Origin: DAOTXN01 sp034435435
GTDB lineage: Bacteria > Chloroflexota > Anaerolineae > S140-20
NCBI GenBank assembly: GCA_034435435.1
Contig: DAOTXN010000118.1
Span: 1-51,103, forward strand
Direction: 5' to 3'
Length of the DNA stretch: 51,103 bases
Part shown: positions 49,604-51,103 of the stretch, piece by piece
How the letters are laid out: every line of letters starts with the position of its first letter
Numbering within the stretch: the stretch's first letter is position 1
Position numbers and translations under genes: made by a program
Notes under the pieces: generated by a model
Databases searched by the model: none
Told to the model about the DNA's origin: nothing
Seen by the model: only the letters and a program-made list of their open reading frames with translations

Positions 49604-49697
49604 ATTATATCACATTTCCCGGCAGCCGATGGCGAGCCGCCGCGTGGAGGGCGCAAAAACGACCTTCCCGGAAGCTCGGCAGCTTCCGGGAAGGTGA
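49604..49697. repeat. dispersed hairpin repeat, copy 2
   Basis: This copy matches 45137-45218 at its start and in its perfect 15-bp stem (49662-49676 and 49681-49695, loop CGGC), with about 12 extra bases between. On the minus strand the stem is followed by CGTTTTTGC, so it can also act as a terminator for the HNH gene, which ends at 49706. Confidence 0.85.
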
Positions 49698-49705
49698 AAG
49701 ACCCC

Positions 49706-50512
49706 TCACTCGATTTTGTCACTCTTTTCTCGATTGCACTTTTCACAGAGAAGCTCGATATTCCTTGCCGTGTCGCTTCCGCCTTTTGAAACTGGGATGA
49801 TATGATCGTATTCCAGCCTCTCCCGGCTACCGCATCTCACGCACTTGCCTCCGTCGCGTCGCCAGACTTCAATCCGAACACTTTCTGGAATACGGGATCG
49901 TGAGGTTAAATCATCGCCGACTTGAACGGATTCGTACTTGCTTTTCAGCCTCTCGAAATGCCGTCTTTCCTTATCAAACGCTTCAAATATCAGCAGCTTG
50001 AACTGCTCCTCGGAGTATAGCCCCTCAGTCGCATAGCGGTAGCCTTTGAAAATCCAGTCGTTGTCCAATCCAAGGATGCTCAGTTCTACCGGGACACTCT
50101 CCGATGACTGCACAGCCTGCTGAACGTCTGAAAACAACCGCTCAGGTGTGTCGAATTGACTTCCCCATACCTCGCAGAGTTTTTCGGCAAAATAAATGCC
50201 AAGAATACGGGAATCAATACGGCGTGCCTTCTGTAACTTGTACTGATGAAACATGTTGTTGAGACGATCGAGATCGCCTTGTCCCAATGACAGGTCTTGC
50301 GTTTTTGATCGCCAATTAAATTTAATCTTGAACCATTCTTCTACTATTAGATCCCAGTCAGTTCTATCCGCCTTGTCCCGTTTGGTTCGAGCCTTCCAAC
50401 TTTTCCGCTCTATGATTCTCAAGGCAGCCATCTTGATGTTTTTGATCGCGTAAAGCTCTTCGAGCGAAGGTATGATGTCGCTGGCCAACCCGACCTTTTT
50501 AACCGCAACCAT
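49706..50512 (-). CDS. HNH endonuclease domain protein
   Basis: This 268-residue protein has an unrecognised, charged and helical N-terminal 200 residues and a C-terminal HNH nuclease domain: IPESVRIEVWRRDGGKCVRCGS, then LEYDHIIPVSKGGSD and NIELLCEKCNREK, with the CxxC pairs that bind zinc and the DH catalytic residues. The unusual N-terminal part may choose the target. A phage-defence or mobile-element role is possible, but no partner is recognised next to it. Confidence 0.85.
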   Translation of the reverse strand: MVAVKKVGLASDIIPSLEELYAIKNIKMAALRIIERKSWKARTKRDKADRTDWDLIVEEWFKIKFNWRSKTQDLSLGQGDLDRLNNMFHQYKLQKARRIDSRILGIYFAEKLCEVWGSQFDTPERLFSDVQQAVQSSESVPVELSILGLDNDWIFKGYRYATEGLYSEEQFKLLIFEAFDKERRHFERLKSKYESVQVGDDLTSRSRIPESVRIEVWRRDGGKCVRCGSRERLEYDHIIPVSKGGSDTARNIELLCEKCNREKSDKIE

Positions 50513-50550
50513 TCTGCTTTGCCTTTCGCCCAGAAGCTGGACCTCGATAA

Positions 50551-51042
50551 TTATTTAGGCAAGGCAGGAAAACCAAGGCGACCTTTAGCCTCAACCTGCC
50601 GCAAGCGTGTTTTCAAGTCGCTTTTTTCAAGGACTTTCTTTAGCTTTTGGTAGATATAGTCGTAGAATTGCTTGAAATCGCTTTCAACGTCGGGGTTGAT
50701 CTTGTGCTCATCACGTTCAAGGTTAATCTTTACAACAAAGTCATCGTCCTCCTCTTTTATGACAAAGTGAAACTTGATTGGCCGTAATCCCACATCAAAT
50801 GTTGTGAGCCCCGGGAACTTGTTTTTTTCCCACAGCTCGAGTTCGACAGCCGCATGCCAATATCCGTCAGGATCCAGACCCATGTTGTCAAGGCTATATT
50901 GAGCATTAGGTTCAGACGGTTTATCATAAGGCACCCACCTCCAATTAGTCTGTGGAACCTCGAAATAATCCATCCTGAAATTACGGCATAGTGTATTTCG
51001 ATAAAGCCAGACTGCCGCACTGTAATTTGCCGGTTTCTGCAT
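50551..51042 (-). CDS. hypothetical protein
   Basis: This 163-residue protein is soluble, acidic and lysine-rich, with no signal peptide or membrane segment. Its middle part has FPGLTTFDVGLRPIKFHFVIKEEDDDFVVKINLE, suggesting a beta-sheet domain, and its end is a helix-rich tail. I do not recognise a family. It lies 38 bases before the HNH gene on the same strand and could share its transcript. Confidence 0.65.
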   Translation of the reverse strand: MQKPANYSAAVWLYRNTLCRNFRMDYFEVPQTNWRWVPYDKPSEPNAQYSLDNMGLDPDGYWHAAVELELWEKNKFPGLTTFDVGLRPIKFHFVIKEEDDDFVVKINLERDEHKINPDVESDFKQFYDYIYQKLKKVLEKSDLKTRLRQVEAKGRLGFPALPK

Positions 51043-51103
51043 CTTTGCCGACTAGCTTATATCTCGCAAGTAGTATGATTTGCGAAAGCCGGTCAGAATT
51101 GTC

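Overview
The window is GC-rich bacterial DNA that most resembles Chloroflexota (Anaerolineae/Caldilineae-like). This is an inference from gene content: MoxR/DUF58/DUF4129 operons, a Uma2-family protein, nickel superoxide dismutase, a tungsten-type aldehyde oxidoreductase, a MalT-like LuxR regulator, many lipoproteins, and intergenic repeats built from short reiterated words. No rRNA or ribosomal-protein gene is present to fix the taxonomy.

Layout. 1-7.6 kb: a MoxR ATPase followed by two successive DUF58 + DUF4129 membrane-protein pairs, with a TumA/TumE-like toxin-antitoxin pair on the opposite strand between them. 7.7-13.4 kb: a Roadblock/LC7 protein, pyrG, a Uma2 protein and mutS. 13.4-17.7 kb: a lipoprotein cell-wall hydrolase converging on a PHP phosphoesterase, a degenerate histidine-kinase-like protein and a decayed ABC-transporter ATPase. 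17.7-23.6 kb (minus strand): secD-secF-aldehyde ferredoxin oxidoreductase behind a consensus sigma70 promoter, plus an L,D-transpeptidase. 23.7-30.4 kb: a VOC protein, a small winged-helix-like protein, then memo-corC-priA on the minus strand and a lipoprotein with an internal duplication. 30.4-37.0 kb is the accessory core: a secreted triple-PA14 protein, then an island of two 5'-truncated Rhs ends with unrelated C-terminal tips, a formylglycine-enzyme-fold protein between them and a candidate immunity gene. 37.0-41.9 kb (plus strand): sodN-sodX, an SDR, two DinB-like genes, homoserine dehydrogenase and a UbiA prenyltransferase. 42-46.2 kb (minus strand): an M6-like metalloprotease lipoprotein, a selenocysteine tRNA, and small membrane or unknown proteins. 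46.3-51 kb (minus strand): a MalT-like LuxR regulator behind a RelB/RelE-like pair, an HNH endonuclease and an unknown gene.

Points of greatest interest. (1) The Rhs tip island: one tip carries His-Gly and Cys motifs in the order expected of a caspase/CHAT-like peptidase, and the other carries a GG...DxD nucleotidyltransferase-like motif. Both are joined to a nearly identical 335-bp piece of Rhs core. (2) A tRNA-Sec(UCA) gene, so the organism probably uses selenocysteine. (3) A pair of 106/117-bp palindromic MITE-like elements, one inserted between a consensus promoter and the ribosome-binding site of a VOC gene. (4) Reiterated intergenic repeats absorbed in frame into mutS and a DUF58 gene. 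(5) Several proteins that keep their fold but have lost canonical catalytic residues.
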